From JBCCQH01 sp039024435 (GTDB taxonomy: Bacteria; Bacteroidota; Bacteroidia; J057; JADKCL01), in assembly GCA_039024435.1 (NCBI GenBank), contig JBCCQH010000060.1, positions 1-44,983 of the forward strand: a DNA stretch of 44,983 nucleotides, given 5' to 3'. Positions 17,582 to 26,043 of the stretch are shown here, one piece after another (the first letter of the stretch is position 1; each line of letters starts with the position of its first letter). The notes below the pieces were generated by a model, which did no database searches, was not told the DNA's origin, and was given only the letters and a program-made list of their open reading frames with translations. The translations under genes were made by a program, and so were the position numbers.

Positions 17582-19234
17582 TTACTTTAAACAAGGATTC
17601 ATCGTCATTTTGCCGAGGTAACGGGGGGCCTCTTTGGCCTGTTTCTCCGCGACGGTGCTCTCGAGATTGAGGGTGATTTTCAACGTTTTGTAGGCTTCGC
17701 AGTATTCTTCCAGTTTGTAGTGCGAGATGCCGAGTTTTTCGTGGGCGCGCACGTGCTTGGGCGTGATCCGAATCGCGGAGAGGAAGTCCTTTTTTGCGGG
17801 TTCGAACTTTTCCTGCGCGTAGTAACAGGCTCCGCGGGTGTAGTGCGCGGCCGTGTACGCCTGCTTGGTACCATCCTCCATTGCCAGGGCTTCGGTCATC
17901 TTGGCGATGGACTTGTCGTACATCTGGCGGTCATAGTAGTACTCGCCCAGGCTCACGTGGGACATCACGATGTCTGGTTCGACTTCAATCGCCTTTTTTA
18001 GGTCGGCGAGGGCTTTGTCGTATTGTTTGAGTTCCAGGTAACCGTAGCCGCGGTTGTTGTAGAGCAAGCCTTCCTTGGGATTGACCTTGATGCCCCGGGT
18101 GTAAGCGTCGATGGCGCGGTAGGGCTGCTCCATGTTGTCGTAGCAAAAGCCCAGATTGACCCAGCCGGTCTTCATGGTCGGGTTGAGGGTAAATGCCCGC
18201 TCGTAGGCCTGGGCCCCCTCGGACCAGTTTTTTTGGTAGGTCTGCAACTGACCGATTTCTTTCCAGGCCCGGAAGTCCTTGGGCTTGATTGTGGTCGCTT
18301 TTTTGTAGTCACCCAGGGCCCGTTGATAGTCGTCCAGGGCATAATAGGCCCCGCCCCGCGACATGTAGATGTCGTAGATGTCGTTGCGGTAGATACCCAT
18401 GTACTCGCGGTCTTCCTTGATTTTCTCGTCGTAGAGCTTCATGCCCAGCGTGTGGTAGTCAATCGCGGTTTGGAAGTCTTCGTTGCGGTAAAACAAGTTG
18501 CCGATGTTGGAGAGCGAAAGGGGATCCTCCGGCTTGTAGTTGATCTTTTCCTTGATGAGTTGAATGCCTTCTTCTCGCTTGCCGAGCTTGATCAGCGCGT
18601 AGGCTTTCCGCTCCAGCAAGTATTCATCGTCGCCCTTTATGGAAAGGGCTTTGTTGCAGTCATTGATGACCTTTTGGTATTCGTGGGTGCGGGAGTAGGC
18701 GTAGGAACGGTTGCTGTACCCGAGGTACTGATCGGGCTTGAGGATGATGAATTTTGAAAATGCTTTGACGGCTTCGCTCGGTTTGTCCTGCATGATGAGG
18801 ATCCAGCCCCGGGCGTTCCAGGCCTCAGAGTTGTTGTCCCGGGCTTCTACGGCTTTGTCCGCCATCCGCAGGCCGGGGGCAAACTGCTCCAAACGGTAGT
18901 GGCACCAGGCCATGCCGGAGTAGAGGAAGGAAACATCCAGATTACCTTCGGCTTTTTCTCCGCTCTGGAAGTCTTCGAGCGCTTTTTCGTAGCGGCCCAA
19001 GTTGTAGTAGGCCCACGCCCGGAAATAGTACACCCAACTGTCCTTGCGTTCTTCCTCCAGCGCCCGGGTGAAATACTCGACTTTTCGGTTGTTGTCGGTG
19101 GCCGCTTTTCCCTTGTCGTACCAGGTATCTTGGGCGGTCAGTCGGGACAGGGGCAGGACCGTCAGCGCAATCAGGACAATGACCGACGGAAAAAACGTTT
19201 TTAACTCCCCAAATCTCATTTGTTTTGATCTCAT
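17582..19234 (-). CDS. Exported TPR repeat protein
   Basis: The 550-residue product has a signal peptide (hydrophobic FFPSVIVLIALTVLPLSRLTAQ after a basic start) and about 12-14 tetratricopeptide repeats. Examples are DSWVYYFRAWAYYNLGRYEKA, VNPKEGLLYNNRGYGYLELK and TPKHVRAHEKLGISHYKLEEY (each shown in part). TPR superhelices bind other proteins, so a periplasmic scaffold role is inferred. Two starts are possible, at 19234 (MRSKQM) and 19219 (MRFGEL); the second gives a more typical signal peptide. An exact -7 box lies 7 nt upstream of the first. Confidence 0.88.
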   Translation of the reverse strand: MRSKQMRFGELKTFFPSVIVLIALTVLPLSRLTAQDTWYDKGKAATDNNRKVEYFTRALEEERKDSWVYYFRAWAYYNLGRYEKALEDFQSGEKAEGNLDVSFLYSGMAWCHYRLEQFAPGLRMADKAVEARDNNSEAWNARGWILIMQDKPSEAVKAFSKFIILKPDQYLGYSNRSYAYSRTHEYQKVINDCNKALSIKGDDEYLLERKAYALIKLGKREEGIQLIKEKINYKPEDPLSLSNIGNLFYRNEDFQTAIDYHTLGMKLYDEKIKEDREYMGIYRNDIYDIYMSRGGAYYALDDYQRALGDYKKATTIKPKDFRAWKEIGQLQTYQKNWSEGAQAYERAFTLNPTMKTGWVNLGFCYDNMEQPYRAIDAYTRGIKVNPKEGLLYNNRGYGYLELKQYDKALADLKKAIEVEPDIVMSHVSLGEYYYDRQMYDKSIAKMTEALAMEDGTKQAYTAAHYTRGACYYAQEKFEPAKKDFLSAIRITPKHVRAHEKLGISHYKLEEYCEAYKTLKITLNLESTVAEKQAKEAPRYLGKMTMNPCLK

Positions 19235-19241
19235 TTAGCGA

Positions 19242-19273
19242 CAAAAATATTGATTTTCACGCAGATTCCGAAA
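19242..19273 (-). promoter_or_regulatory. Promoter of the TPR gene
   Basis: On the minus strand TTTC (19270-19273) is followed after 20 nt by TATTTTTG (19242-19249), an exact TAnnTTTG match. The box ends 7 nt before the ATG at 19234, so the mRNA has almost no leader unless the 19219 start is used. Confidence 0.6.
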
Positions 19274-19490
19274 AATTTGCCGTGGGTTCGCCGATAGCGA
19301 ACAAGAACTGTGCCGGAGCGAATCGGTTTCCTGGGATACCGCCTTTTTGATTTCACCGAATTCTCCGATCACGCAGGGGCACAACCCTCGTGATTTTCCA
19401 TACGGGACGGAAATAAATTGGTTGGATGGGGCAAAACCGGCAAAAATGCGTTTGCCCCGCTCGGCTTGCACCTTTAAACCGCAAGCAAAA

Positions 19491-19520
19491 TTGTACCGGC
19501 AAGCCGATTTTGTAATTTTG
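19491..19520 (+). promoter_or_regulatory. Promoter of the AraC-type regulator gene
   Basis: TTG at 19491-19493 is followed after 19 nt by TAATTTTG (19513-19520), an exact TAnnTTTG. The ATG at 19529 is only 8 nt after the box. The product must begin here, because its first helix starts at once, so a leaderless or near-leaderless mRNA is likely. Confidence 0.65.
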
Positions 19521-19528
19521 GGGTGCGC

Positions 19529-20722
19529 ATGGAGTTTATCCTTCACATTGGGATCGCCCAATTCCTGTTTGCTGCCTTGCTGTTGCTGACCAAGTCGCGC
19601 AAAGCGCTCTCGGACTACGTACTCGGTTGCTGGTTGCTGCTGATGACCATCTTTATGGGACTCACGCTGCTCAAGGTCGAGTTTCCGCAGGCGTTTTGGG
19701 GACGACTGCAAATGTTTCCCTTCTTTTTCACGATTGGGCCGTTCCTGTTTTTGTACGTGCGCACCCTCACCCGGGAGCGCCCCCGGCTGGAATTTGCCGA
19801 CAGTCTGCACCTACTCCCCTTTGTGATCTTTTCGGTGGCGGCGGTGACCATGGATTCTCCGGTGGACGAAGACATCCTCCAGGGCAACTCTTTCCGCTTC
19901 AATCGCCTGTCCTATTCTATCTCGGCGCTGGTGTCCATTGGAGTGTACATCCTGTTGACATTTTGGGAGTTGAACCGCCACCAGGTCAACCTGCAAAATC
20001 TATTTTCTTACACTTCCGCCCGGATCAGCCTGGGCTGGGTCCGGGGCGTGATTGTGCTGTTTATCGCCACGATCCTGATCACCCTGGTCGGCGCTCTGAT
20101 CAATGTCGGGACGGGGGAACAGACGGTCAATCCGGGGATTGCACTGTTCCTGGGCTTCACGGTATTTGCTTTTGCGGTGACGTTTTTTGGGATCCGGCAA
20201 CCGGACATTTTTCACCGGGTTGCCGATCCGCGCTTTGTGGATTCATTAGAGGAAGAACCAGCGCCGGTGAGCGTGTCGGAAGCCGTTTCGGTCGCGGTGG
20301 CCGCCGAAGCGGTTGTGGAGCCGATTTCCCCAAAAGATACTGCTTCCAATCGCTACGCCCGCTCAGGCCTGACCCCGGCGCGGATGGCCATCATCATCTC
20401 CGATCTGGAAGCGTACCTGGCGACCGAGCGGCCTTGGTTGCGCCGCGATTTGACGATTCAGGATGTCTGCGCCGATTTAGACATTCCCCAGCATCACCTC
20501 ACCCAAACGATCAACGAGGGTCTGGGCAAGAATTTTTATACTTTGGTCAATGAATACCGCGTGGAAGAAGTCAAGTTGCGGCTCAATGATCCCCGTCACG
20601 CTCACCTGACGGTCTTGGCCATTGCTCACGATGCCGGCTTCAATTCAAAATCTACCTTCAATACGGTGTTCAAAAGAATGGTGGGCCGGACGCCTTCCCA
20701 GTTCCGGAAAGACCATGCTTAG
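19529..20722 (+). CDS. Membrane-bound AraC-type transcriptional regulator
   Basis: The 397-residue product begins with about seven hydrophobic helices (residues 1-220, MEFILHIGIAQFLFAALLLL onward). A variable Ala/Val/Glu-rich linker (about 230-270) follows, then an AraC-type DNA-binding domain at residues ~285-397. The two helix-turn-helix motifs are visible: LTIQDVCADLDIPQHHLTQ and VLAIAHDAGFNSKSTFNTVF, then GRTPSQFRK. It probably senses a signal at the membrane and controls transcription. Its target is unknown. The start at ATG 19529 gives the natural N-terminus; a GTG two codons earlier is less likely. It is divergent from the TPR gene, whose promoter faces away. Confidence 0.9.
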   Translation: MEFILHIGIAQFLFAALLLLTKSRKALSDYVLGCWLLLMTIFMGLTLLKVEFPQAFWGRLQMFPFFFTIGPFLFLYVRTLTRERPRLEFADSLHLLPFVIFSVAAVTMDSPVDEDILQGNSFRFNRLSYSISALVSIGVYILLTFWELNRHQVNLQNLFSYTSARISLGWVRGVIVLFIATILITLVGALINVGTGEQTVNPGIALFLGFTVFAFAVTFFGIRQPDIFHRVADPRFVDSLEEEPAPVSVSEAVSVAVAAEAVVEPISPKDTASNRYARSGLTPARMAIIISDLEAYLATERPWLRRDLTIQDVCADLDIPQHHLTQTINEGLGKNFYTLVNEYRVEEVKLRLNDPRHAHLTVLAIAHDAGFNSKSTFNTVFKRMVGRTPSQFRKDHA

Positions 20723-20806
20723 CGGATTGAGGGGCCGGGAAAGTTGCTCCACTCCGGTGGCATTCGGGAAACACCAAGATCGTCGAGGCTGGAAAAATCC
20801 ATGGGG

Positions 20807-20828
20807 GCCGCACGGCGTGCCGTGCGGC
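20807..20828. repeat. Near-perfect 10-bp palindrome
   Basis: GCCGCACGGC-GT-GCCGTGCGGC is a perfect 10-bp inverted repeat with a 2-nt spacer and no T-run, so it is not a terminator. It is followed by TACGATCCC. The phrase CGGCGTG..GCGGCTACGA also occurs in the leader repeat near 35091, which suggests a common structural element. Confidence 0.55.
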
Positions 20829-20875
20829 TACGATCCCTGGGTTGCAGCGACGTTTTGGGTCGCTTTTTCATCGCC

Positions 20876-20996
20876 GTATGCGCGTCCAAACGCGCCAATT
20901 GGAAATCGGAAATCAGGCAATTGGAAATTCATCCATCGCTGCTTGCGTGTCCGGATGCGGGCATTGGAAATCGGAAATCAAGCAATTGAAAATTTC
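20876..20996 (-). repeat. Dispersed intergenic repeat, two tandem copies (C1, C2)
   Basis: On the minus strand each copy reads close to GAATTTCCAATTGCCTGATT then TCCGATTTCCAATTG. Copy C2 (20876-20930) is followed by a perfect hairpin GCGCGT-TTGG-ACGCGC; C1 (20941-20996) has a weaker hairpin. The 349-nt gap 20723-21071 holds only these repeats, the 20807 palindrome and the promoter at 21016-21045. Confidence 0.65.
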
Positions 20997-21015
20997 TTTG
21001 CCCAATGATTCTAAA

Positions 21016-21045
21016 TTGATTATCCGGGCAAAATTTGTATCTTAT
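21016..21045 (+). promoter_or_regulatory. Promoter of the cytochrome/monooxygenase gene
   Basis: TTG at 21016-21018 is followed after 19 nt by TATCTTAT (21038-21045), two mismatches from TAnnTTTG. The 5' UTR would be about 22 nt. Confidence 0.45.
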
Positions 21046-21071
21046 CTCTTCAGATCCACGCTACCCAAGAC

Positions 21072-22637
21072 ATGAGAAAAACGCTGCTGCTGCTCACCCT
21101 CACCCTTTTCGGTGCTGGGTCCGGAAAGGGCCAGGCTCCGACTTTTGCCGAAGATGTCGCTCCGCTGATTTACCAGCACTGTGCGCATTGTCACAATGTC
21201 AATGGCATCGCTCCCATGCCCCTGACTTCCTACCAGGATGTCTACCAGAACCGCTTTCTGATCAGTGTTGCGGTCCAGAACAAACTCATGCCGCCTTGGC
21301 CGCCCGCCCCGGACTACCAGCATTTTGCCGGGGAAAACTACCTGGAAGATGGGGAAATCGCGACGATCAAAGCCTGGGTCGACAACATGGCGCCGCGGGG
21401 GGATTCGACCCTGGAACCACCGCCCCCGGTGTTTTCCACCGACGGGCTGCTGGGCACACCGGACCTCGCCCTGCGCATCCCGACCTACACCAGCCAGGCC
21501 ACCACCAATGATGACTACGTGTGCATCACCCTGGATCCGGGACTGGCCACGACCAAGCGGATCAAATCCATCGAGGTCATTCCCGGAAACCGCCAGATTC
21601 TCCACCACGTGCTCATTTACCTGGATTCTTCGGGAACCTACCAGCCCGGAACGGCCCTCAACGGTTGTACCGGGCCGGGTGGGGGACGCTTGCTGGGGGC
21701 CTACGTTCCCGGACAGCAGCCGATCCGCTTCCCCAATGGGGACAACGTGAAAATGGGCATCACTTTGCACCCCAATGAGGTCGTGGTCCTGGCCATGCAC
21801 TACCCGGAAGGCAGCCTCGGGCAGGTCGACTCCACCGTCGTCAATTTCCACTTCTACGACGATGCGGTCACCCAGGTGCGCGAGATCCAGGCCAATTCCC
21901 TCATCGAAGAGTGGGCGTTCCTGTTTTTTCCGGGAGATGTACAGACGATCTCCGGCAATTACGGACCGTTGAGCCAGGACTGGTCGTTACTGAGTGTTTT
22001 TCCCCATTGTCACTTGCTGGGAAAAAGCTGGCTGGTCAAGGGGGAGCAACAAAACAACGATACGATTCCGATCATCCACATCCCGCACTGGGATTTTGAG
22101 TGGCAGGGATTTTATTTCTTTGACTACATCAAAAAACTGCCGCAAGGGACGCGGCTGCGGGCGTCGTGCACCTACGACAATTCTTCCACCAATCCCCACA
22201 ACCCGAACAATCCCCCGGCGGTGGTCACGGCGGGCCTCAACACCTCAAACGAAATGTTCATCGTGTACTTCCACTACTTGCCCTACGAACCGGGCGATGA
22301 ATTCATCAACCTCGACAGTTTGCAAAATCTGCCGACTCCGGTGACCCAGGTGGTGAGTTCGAGTCCCACGCCCCGGATCACGCCCTTTCCCAATCCGGCG
22401 GTCCGGGAAATGACCCTGGACTATTATCTTCCCAAGGGGGCGGACATCGCTCTGGAAATCCGCGATTTGCAGGGGCGGCGGATCCGGCGGGTCTGGTCGG
22501 GCAAGCAGGCCGCCGGCCAGTACCACGCCCGTTGGGATCTGCGCACCGATCAGGGCGCCCGGGTTGCCCGTGGACTTTACATCGCGGCGCTGACCATCGG
22601 TTCCCGGCGGGTCAGCGCAAAGTTTGTGGTGGAGTAA
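21072..22637 (+). CDS. Cytochrome c-copper monooxygenase fusion with T9SS CTD
   Basis: The 521-residue product has a signal peptide (about 1-20), then a c-type cytochrome with the haem motif CAHCH (37-41) and Met73 in MPPWPP as likely axial ligand. A domain like the copper type II ascorbate-dependent monooxygenases (PHM/DBH) follows. All six expected copper ligands can be placed: His178, His179 and His243 for one copper, His312, His314 and Met395 (NEMF) for the other. The last ~80 residues (FPNPAVREMTLDYYLPKG ... GLYIAALTIGSRR) are a FlgD-like type A sorting domain. It could be an extracellular hydroxylase supplied with electrons by its own haem. The substrate is unknown. Confidence 0.88.
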   Translation: MRKTLLLLTLTLFGAGSGKGQAPTFAEDVAPLIYQHCAHCHNVNGIAPMPLTSYQDVYQNRFLISVAVQNKLMPPWPPAPDYQHFAGENYLEDGEIATIKAWVDNMAPRGDSTLEPPPPVFSTDGLLGTPDLALRIPTYTSQATTNDDYVCITLDPGLATTKRIKSIEVIPGNRQILHHVLIYLDSSGTYQPGTALNGCTGPGGGRLLGAYVPGQQPIRFPNGDNVKMGITLHPNEVVVLAMHYPEGSLGQVDSTVVNFHFYDDAVTQVREIQANSLIEEWAFLFFPGDVQTISGNYGPLSQDWSLLSVFPHCHLLGKSWLVKGEQQNNDTIPIIHIPHWDFEWQGFYFFDYIKKLPQGTRLRASCTYDNSSTNPHNPNNPPAVVTAGLNTSNEMFIVYFHYLPYEPGDEFINLDSLQNLPTPVTQVVSSSPTPRITPFPNPAVREMTLDYYLPKGADIALEIRDLQGRRIRRVWSGKQAAGQYHARWDLRTDQGARVARGLYIAALTIGSRRVSAKFVVE

Positions 22638-22687
22638 CCGCTGATCCGGTCTCATTTTCTTTTGGATTTGGTAGTTCGTCCCCCTAA

Positions 22688-22704
22688 CCTGAATAATTCA
22701 TAAA
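22688..22704 (+). repeat. Left terminal inverted repeat of the IS
   Basis: CCTGAATAATTCATAAA; perfect match to the complement of the right end. Preceded by the target duplication CTAA at 22684-22687. Confidence 0.93.
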
Positions 22705-22922
22705 TCCGACTTTTCTCTTTTTGGGGTAGTCCCAGAGAATGCAGGTCGTCGCAATTCGCCATTCGAAGGCGAGAGAGATTTTGTTTGGGTGACCTCTGGC
22801 TTGTCTGGTTGCCTTTCTTGCGGGGTAATTTCACCTGAAATTTGATGTTTGGCTCCAGCTCCGCCGGCCACTTTCGTGGATATAAGGATAGCATTGAGTT
22901 GGGTAAGGGGATTGCAGTTGCT

Positions 22923-24320
22923 CTAACACCGCAACACGCGCAAGATTTCAAAGACAGTAATCAGGTTGTCTTTTTCGGTAACCGAACTGGGAAATTCGAG
23001 CTTGATTCTGGTCTTATACTCTTTGACTTTCAGGGCCACTTTGAACAGCTTTAGCCGGATTGTCTCAATGGTGGATCTGGCCATAGAGGTTCCTTTTAAA
23101 ATCTGGGTTTTGAGGCTGTGAATCAGTACATACGCCGCTGAATGAAGGAATAGCCGCAATTGATTGGCCTCAAATCGGTGGCAGGAGCTTCGGTCGGATT
23201 TCAGATAAGTCTTGTGGTCCTTGATGTTTAGCTCCATTCTTCCCCTTCCACAATACCCTTTTTCATACAGATCCCGCGCCCGGTAGTCCTGAAGGTCGCT
23301 CACCACATATCGAATGTTTGCCCCCTGCTGGCCATACTCGACCTTCGCGATCACCCGCTGGGGGTGCTTCCAGGATTTGGCCTGGTAACTGAAGGAGTGG
23401 TAGAGCTTGACCATCTTTGCTTTGCGCTCAAAAAGGGCCCGGGCAGTCTTGAGATGCCCTTCGACATTTCTTTTGAGTACCTTGTTGGAAATCAGCCCGG
23501 TGACGAAGTGGACGCCCGGCTGATCCTCCGACCAGTCCATCAGCGGATGCGAAGTGAAGTGGCTGTCTCCCCGAACGATCATCACGGTATTTTTCCACTG
23601 CTCCCTGATCAGGGAAATGACCCGGCGCAGAATGGCAAAAACATCCGCGGCTTTTGACATCCGGCCCGGTTTGAGGATGGTTGTGATCAATTTGCCGGAA
23701 AGTCCTTCATAAATATGCAGAGGCATGTAGCAGTATTCCCGGTAGTAATTGTTGAAAAGGGTCATCTGCTGACCGCCGTGGGCATTGTTGTTGGTATCGT
23801 CGCAATCGATGACGATAACTGGCGGTTCGGTGGAATAGGAGCCGATAAAGTGCTCAACAAAAACCTCTGCAATCCGGTAAAGCTCCGAACGGGTCACCGA
23901 GTTTTCGAATCTGCTCATTGTGGGCTGGGAAGCCAACGCGGCACCTTGTTCGGGCAACCGCCGGGCACACATCTTGAAAACCGGATCATCCCGAAGCGAA
24001 TTGCAATCATTGGTATCTTCATACCCAGCCGCAATCTGAAAAACCCTTTGGGTCACAATCTCAGACAAACTATGATCGACATAGCGGCTATCCCGCTGGT
24101 CTTCAATCACAGAAACGATATCGGCGATCAAGCCCACCTGGTTTTCGACCTCCCGAAGCATCAGCAAGCCGCCATCGGAAGAGATTTTCTCTTCGGTGAA
24201 GGTCGCGGTGACTGGCTTCTTGCCCACCGGAAGAAGCGACATCTGACACGTTTCCAAGCTGTTGGAAAACCCAATTTTTCCGTTGTCTGAACCAGGAATA
24301 TTTTGCAGTTTTGTTTTCAT
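22923..24320 (-). CDS. IS1380-family transposase
   Basis: The 465-residue DDE transposase is intact. The probable catalytic residues are Asp172 (IVIDCDDTNN), Asp252 (VRGDSHF) and Glu363 (GRGRMELNIKDHK), in the order and spacing of the IS1380/IS4-like RNase H fold. The N-terminal region carries EEKISSDGGLLMLREVE, another mark of the family. A 218-nt non-coding stretch lies between its stop and the left inverted repeat. The frame at 22652-22951 in the same area is a shadow. No frameshift or stop is seen, so the element may still be active. Confidence 0.95.
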   Translation of the reverse strand: MKTKLQNIPGSDNGKIGFSNSLETCQMSLLPVGKKPVTATFTEEKISSDGGLLMLREVENQVGLIADIVSVIEDQRDSRYVDHSLSEIVTQRVFQIAAGYEDTNDCNSLRDDPVFKMCARRLPEQGAALASQPTMSRFENSVTRSELYRIAEVFVEHFIGSYSTEPPVIVIDCDDTNNNAHGGQQMTLFNNYYREYCYMPLHIYEGLSGKLITTILKPGRMSKAADVFAILRRVISLIREQWKNTVMIVRGDSHFTSHPLMDWSEDQPGVHFVTGLISNKVLKRNVEGHLKTARALFERKAKMVKLYHSFSYQAKSWKHPQRVIAKVEYGQQGANIRYVVSDLQDYRARDLYEKGYCGRGRMELNIKDHKTYLKSDRSSCHRFEANQLRLFLHSAAYVLIHSLKTQILKGTSMARSTIETIRLKLFKVALKVKEYKTRIKLEFPSSVTEKDNLITVFEILRVLRC

Positions 24321-24399
24321 AAAAGTTCGTCTCTGATGCGAGGATTAATCACCTGTAAGCTAATGGTTTACATCCATCATTGCACGAACTTTTTCCTTT

Positions 24400-24416
24400 T
24401 TTATGAATTATTCAGG
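24400..24416 (-). repeat. Right terminal inverted repeat of the IS
   Basis: TTTATGAATTATTCAGG; pairs with the left end. Followed by CTAA at 24417-24420. Confidence 0.93.
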
Positions 24417-24618
24417 CTAAGCGCAATCCCGCGTGAGGAGTGGGAACGGCGGAGACAACCGGTCCGCAGCGCAGCGGAGGACGGAGCCCGGCGAACCCGT
24501 GGACGGTCCGACCCGAAGCCTCCCGGCGCTGGGGCACGCCCGATGGATCTGATCGAATTGATTTCGGTGAACTTGCCCCGGCACTGTGCAAAACTGGTTT
24601 TTATCAGGAGGTGAATAA

Positions 24619-24684
24619 ATGCTTGCGATTGTGCGGCAAATTGCGGTACTTTTCATCGCCTTTGGGGAGACCTGTACAAATTAA
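24619..24684 (+). CDS. Possible 21-aa leader peptide
   Basis: AGGAGG is followed after 7 nt by ATG and a 21-codon frame, MLAIVRQIAVLFIAFGETCT then N. A strong Shine-Dalgarno is rare in this phylum. In leader copy 2 the matching frame is MLAIVR, ended by CAA to TAA at codon 7, so a conserved peptide is unlikely beyond six residues. It may be a regulatory upstream frame or chance. Confidence 0.2.
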   Translation: MLAIVRQIAVLFIAFGETCTN

Positions 24685-24725
24685 CCTTCCACCTATTTTC
24701 CCTACAGTTCCCCAGCACAACCGGC

Positions 24726-24787
24726 GTGGCGCGGCCACGGATGGTACATTTTCGCGGACTTACCCCTTTGGCGCCTCCTGGAGGCGC
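24726..24787 (+). promoter_or_regulatory. Two conserved hairpins upstream of FG-GAP gene A
   Basis: Hairpin 1 is GTGGC-GCG-GCCAC (24726-24738). Hairpin 2 is GCGCCTC-CTG-GAGGCGC (24771-24787). In copy 2 (35095-35156) hairpin 1 has one change that leaves a G-U pair and hairpin 2 changes only in its loop. The structures end about 40 nt before the ATG, so they may act in the mRNA leader. Confidence 0.45.
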
Positions 24788-24825
24788 TCAGGACCGCTGT
24801 GTTTTCTTACTCAATCGAATGATCA

Positions 24826-26043
24826 ATGAACTTACCTGTGATTAGGCAAATGTTTTCCGGATTTCGCTTTTATCGGATCCGGGATTTTGGATTGTCCCTT
24901 CTGCTTTTGGGATGGATAAACACGGTGCTGGCCCAGCCCGGATTGCTCCCTTCTTCGGCCCCTGGCCTTCCGGGGGTCAGCGATGGGGCAATTGCCTGGG
25001 TGGACTACGACAACGACGGCGATCCTGATCTGTTGTTGTGTGGTCGGGATGCGAATGGGGATCCCTACACCGAACTTCTGCGCAATGATTCAACTTCCTT
25101 TCCGGTGGACAGCAGCCAAAGTTTGCAACCCCTTTTGCTTCCGGCGGCGGATTGGGCGGATTACGACAACGATGGTGACCCCGATCTGATCCTTACCGGT
25201 GACAAGGGGGGAGGTCAACCCTTCACCCAGTTGTACCGGAATGACGCGGGAACGCTTACTGCGGTGAGCACTGTGCTGCCCGCTCTGATGGCGGGTTCGG
25301 CCAACTGGGCGGATTTTGATCGGGACGGTGATTATGATCTCTTGCTCACGGGTTATAGCCGGGGTGAAGGCTATCTGGGTCTGGTCGCCCGCAACGATGG
25401 CAATAACAGTTTTGCCATTTATCGGGACAGCCTGCTTTTTCCGGGCTGGTCGCCGGGAGTGGCAGTTGGCGATTACGACGGCGATACGCTGCCCGACATT
25501 GTGATTTCCGGGGTTCGGGATGACGCGAGTGCAGGGACGCGGGTGATCCACAACGAGGGAAATTTTCAGTTTTCGCAGGCGGGCGAGTTGGGACCGGGGT
25601 TTGAGTTTGGGAGCAATAGCATGGCGGATCTGGACGGTGACGGAGACTTTGATTTTTTGAGTTGTGGCGAAACGAGCCCTCTGAAAACCGAGGTATTTTC
25701 GTTTCAGTACGGGCAGTTTCAGAACCGCAATGTGGGATTGCCGGGACTGGCCTACGGAGCATCCGCATGGGGGGATTTTGACGGAGATGGGGATCCAGAT
25801 ATCGCAGTGGCCGGCCGCGGTTACGCGGGTGACTTTACCTGCGTTTACCGCAATGACAACGGAACATTTATACCGGTTGCCACCCCTTCGGCAATGCCCC
25901 GCCTTTATTTTGCCCACCTCGCTTGGGGCGATTGGAATCAGGACGGTTTTCTGGACTACGCGGTATGTGGCCAGGACAAAGACGACCTGCCTCACACTTA
26001 CATCGTCACCTATATCCCAGCCCAGCAAATCTTTGAGCCATGA
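24826..26043 (+). CDS. FG-GAP/VCBS seven-bladed propeller protein (cassette 1, gene 1)
   Basis: The 405-residue product has an N-terminal export signal with a long polar start (MNLPVIRQMFSGFRFYRIRD) before its hydrophobic core (FGLSLLLLGWINTVLAQ). It then has seven FG-GAP/VCBS repeats with Ca-binding DxDxDGDxD loops, such as DYDNDGDPDLLL, DFDRDGDYDLLL and DFDGDGDPDIAV, fitting one seven-bladed propeller. It ends soon after the last blade (IFEP) with no sorting domain. The stop overlaps the giant gene as ATGA, so they are co-translated. Binding of a glycan or partner protein is inferred. Confidence 0.9.
   Translation: MNLPVIRQMFSGFRFYRIRDFGLSLLLLGWINTVLAQPGLLPSSAPGLPGVSDGAIAWVDYDNDGDPDLLLCGRDANGDPYTELLRNDSTSFPVDSSQSLQPLLLPAADWADYDNDGDPDLILTGDKGGGQPFTQLYRNDAGTLTAVSTVLPALMAGSANWADFDRDGDYDLLLTGYSRGEGYLGLVARNDGNNSFAIYRDSLLFPGWSPGVAVGDYDGDTLPDIVISGVRDDASAGTRVIHNEGNFQFSQAGELGPGFEFGSNSMADLDGDGDFDFLSCGETSPLKTEVFSFQYGQFQNRNVGLPGLAYGASAWGDFDGDGDPDIAVAGRGYAGDFTCVYRNDNGTFIPVATPSAMPRLYFAHLAWGDWNQDGFLDYAVCGQDKDDLPHTYIVTYIPAQQIFEP

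Larger units (their letters stand above)
22688..24416 (-). mobile_element. Complete IS1380-family insertion sequence (1729 bp)
   Basis: The element is bounded by perfect 17-bp terminal inverted repeats (CCTGAATAATTCATAAA at the left, its complement at the right) and flanked by a 4-bp target duplication CTAA (22684-22687 and 24417-24420). Length and duplication size fit IS1380. It contains one intact transposase gene in the minus direction. It sits exactly at the left edge of leader copy 1, about 400 nt upstream of the first FG-GAP gene. Confidence 0.93.
24421..24844 (+). repeat. 424-nt leader repeat, copy 1
   Basis: This segment is repeated at 34790-35213. Both copies put the ATG of an FG-GAP protein exactly 405 nt from the repeat start, with no net indel and about 32 mismatches (about 92% identity by hand). 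Identity runs 19 nt into the coding sequence (MNLPVI), then stops. The first 130 nt are GC-rich (GCGCAATCCCGCGTGAGGAG start). The rest contains an AGGAGG-ATG mini-frame and two conserved hairpins. A possible promoter (TTG-N21-TACTTTTC, 24622-24653) is weak. It may be an mRNA leader, a small RNA gene or a recombination block. Confidence 0.85.

Noticed and set aside
22652..22951. 99-aa minus-strand frame at the left end of the IS
   Set aside because: It overlaps the transposase 3' end and runs across the terminal repeat and target duplication, so it cannot be a resident gene.
24303..24614. 103-aa frame (and the 74-aa frame at 34759-34983) in the leader
   Set aside because: Arg/Gly/Pro-rich translation of a GC-rich repeat with different N-termini in the two copies and a TTG or IS-derived start. 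The minus strand is open as well. A coding role is possible but not supported.
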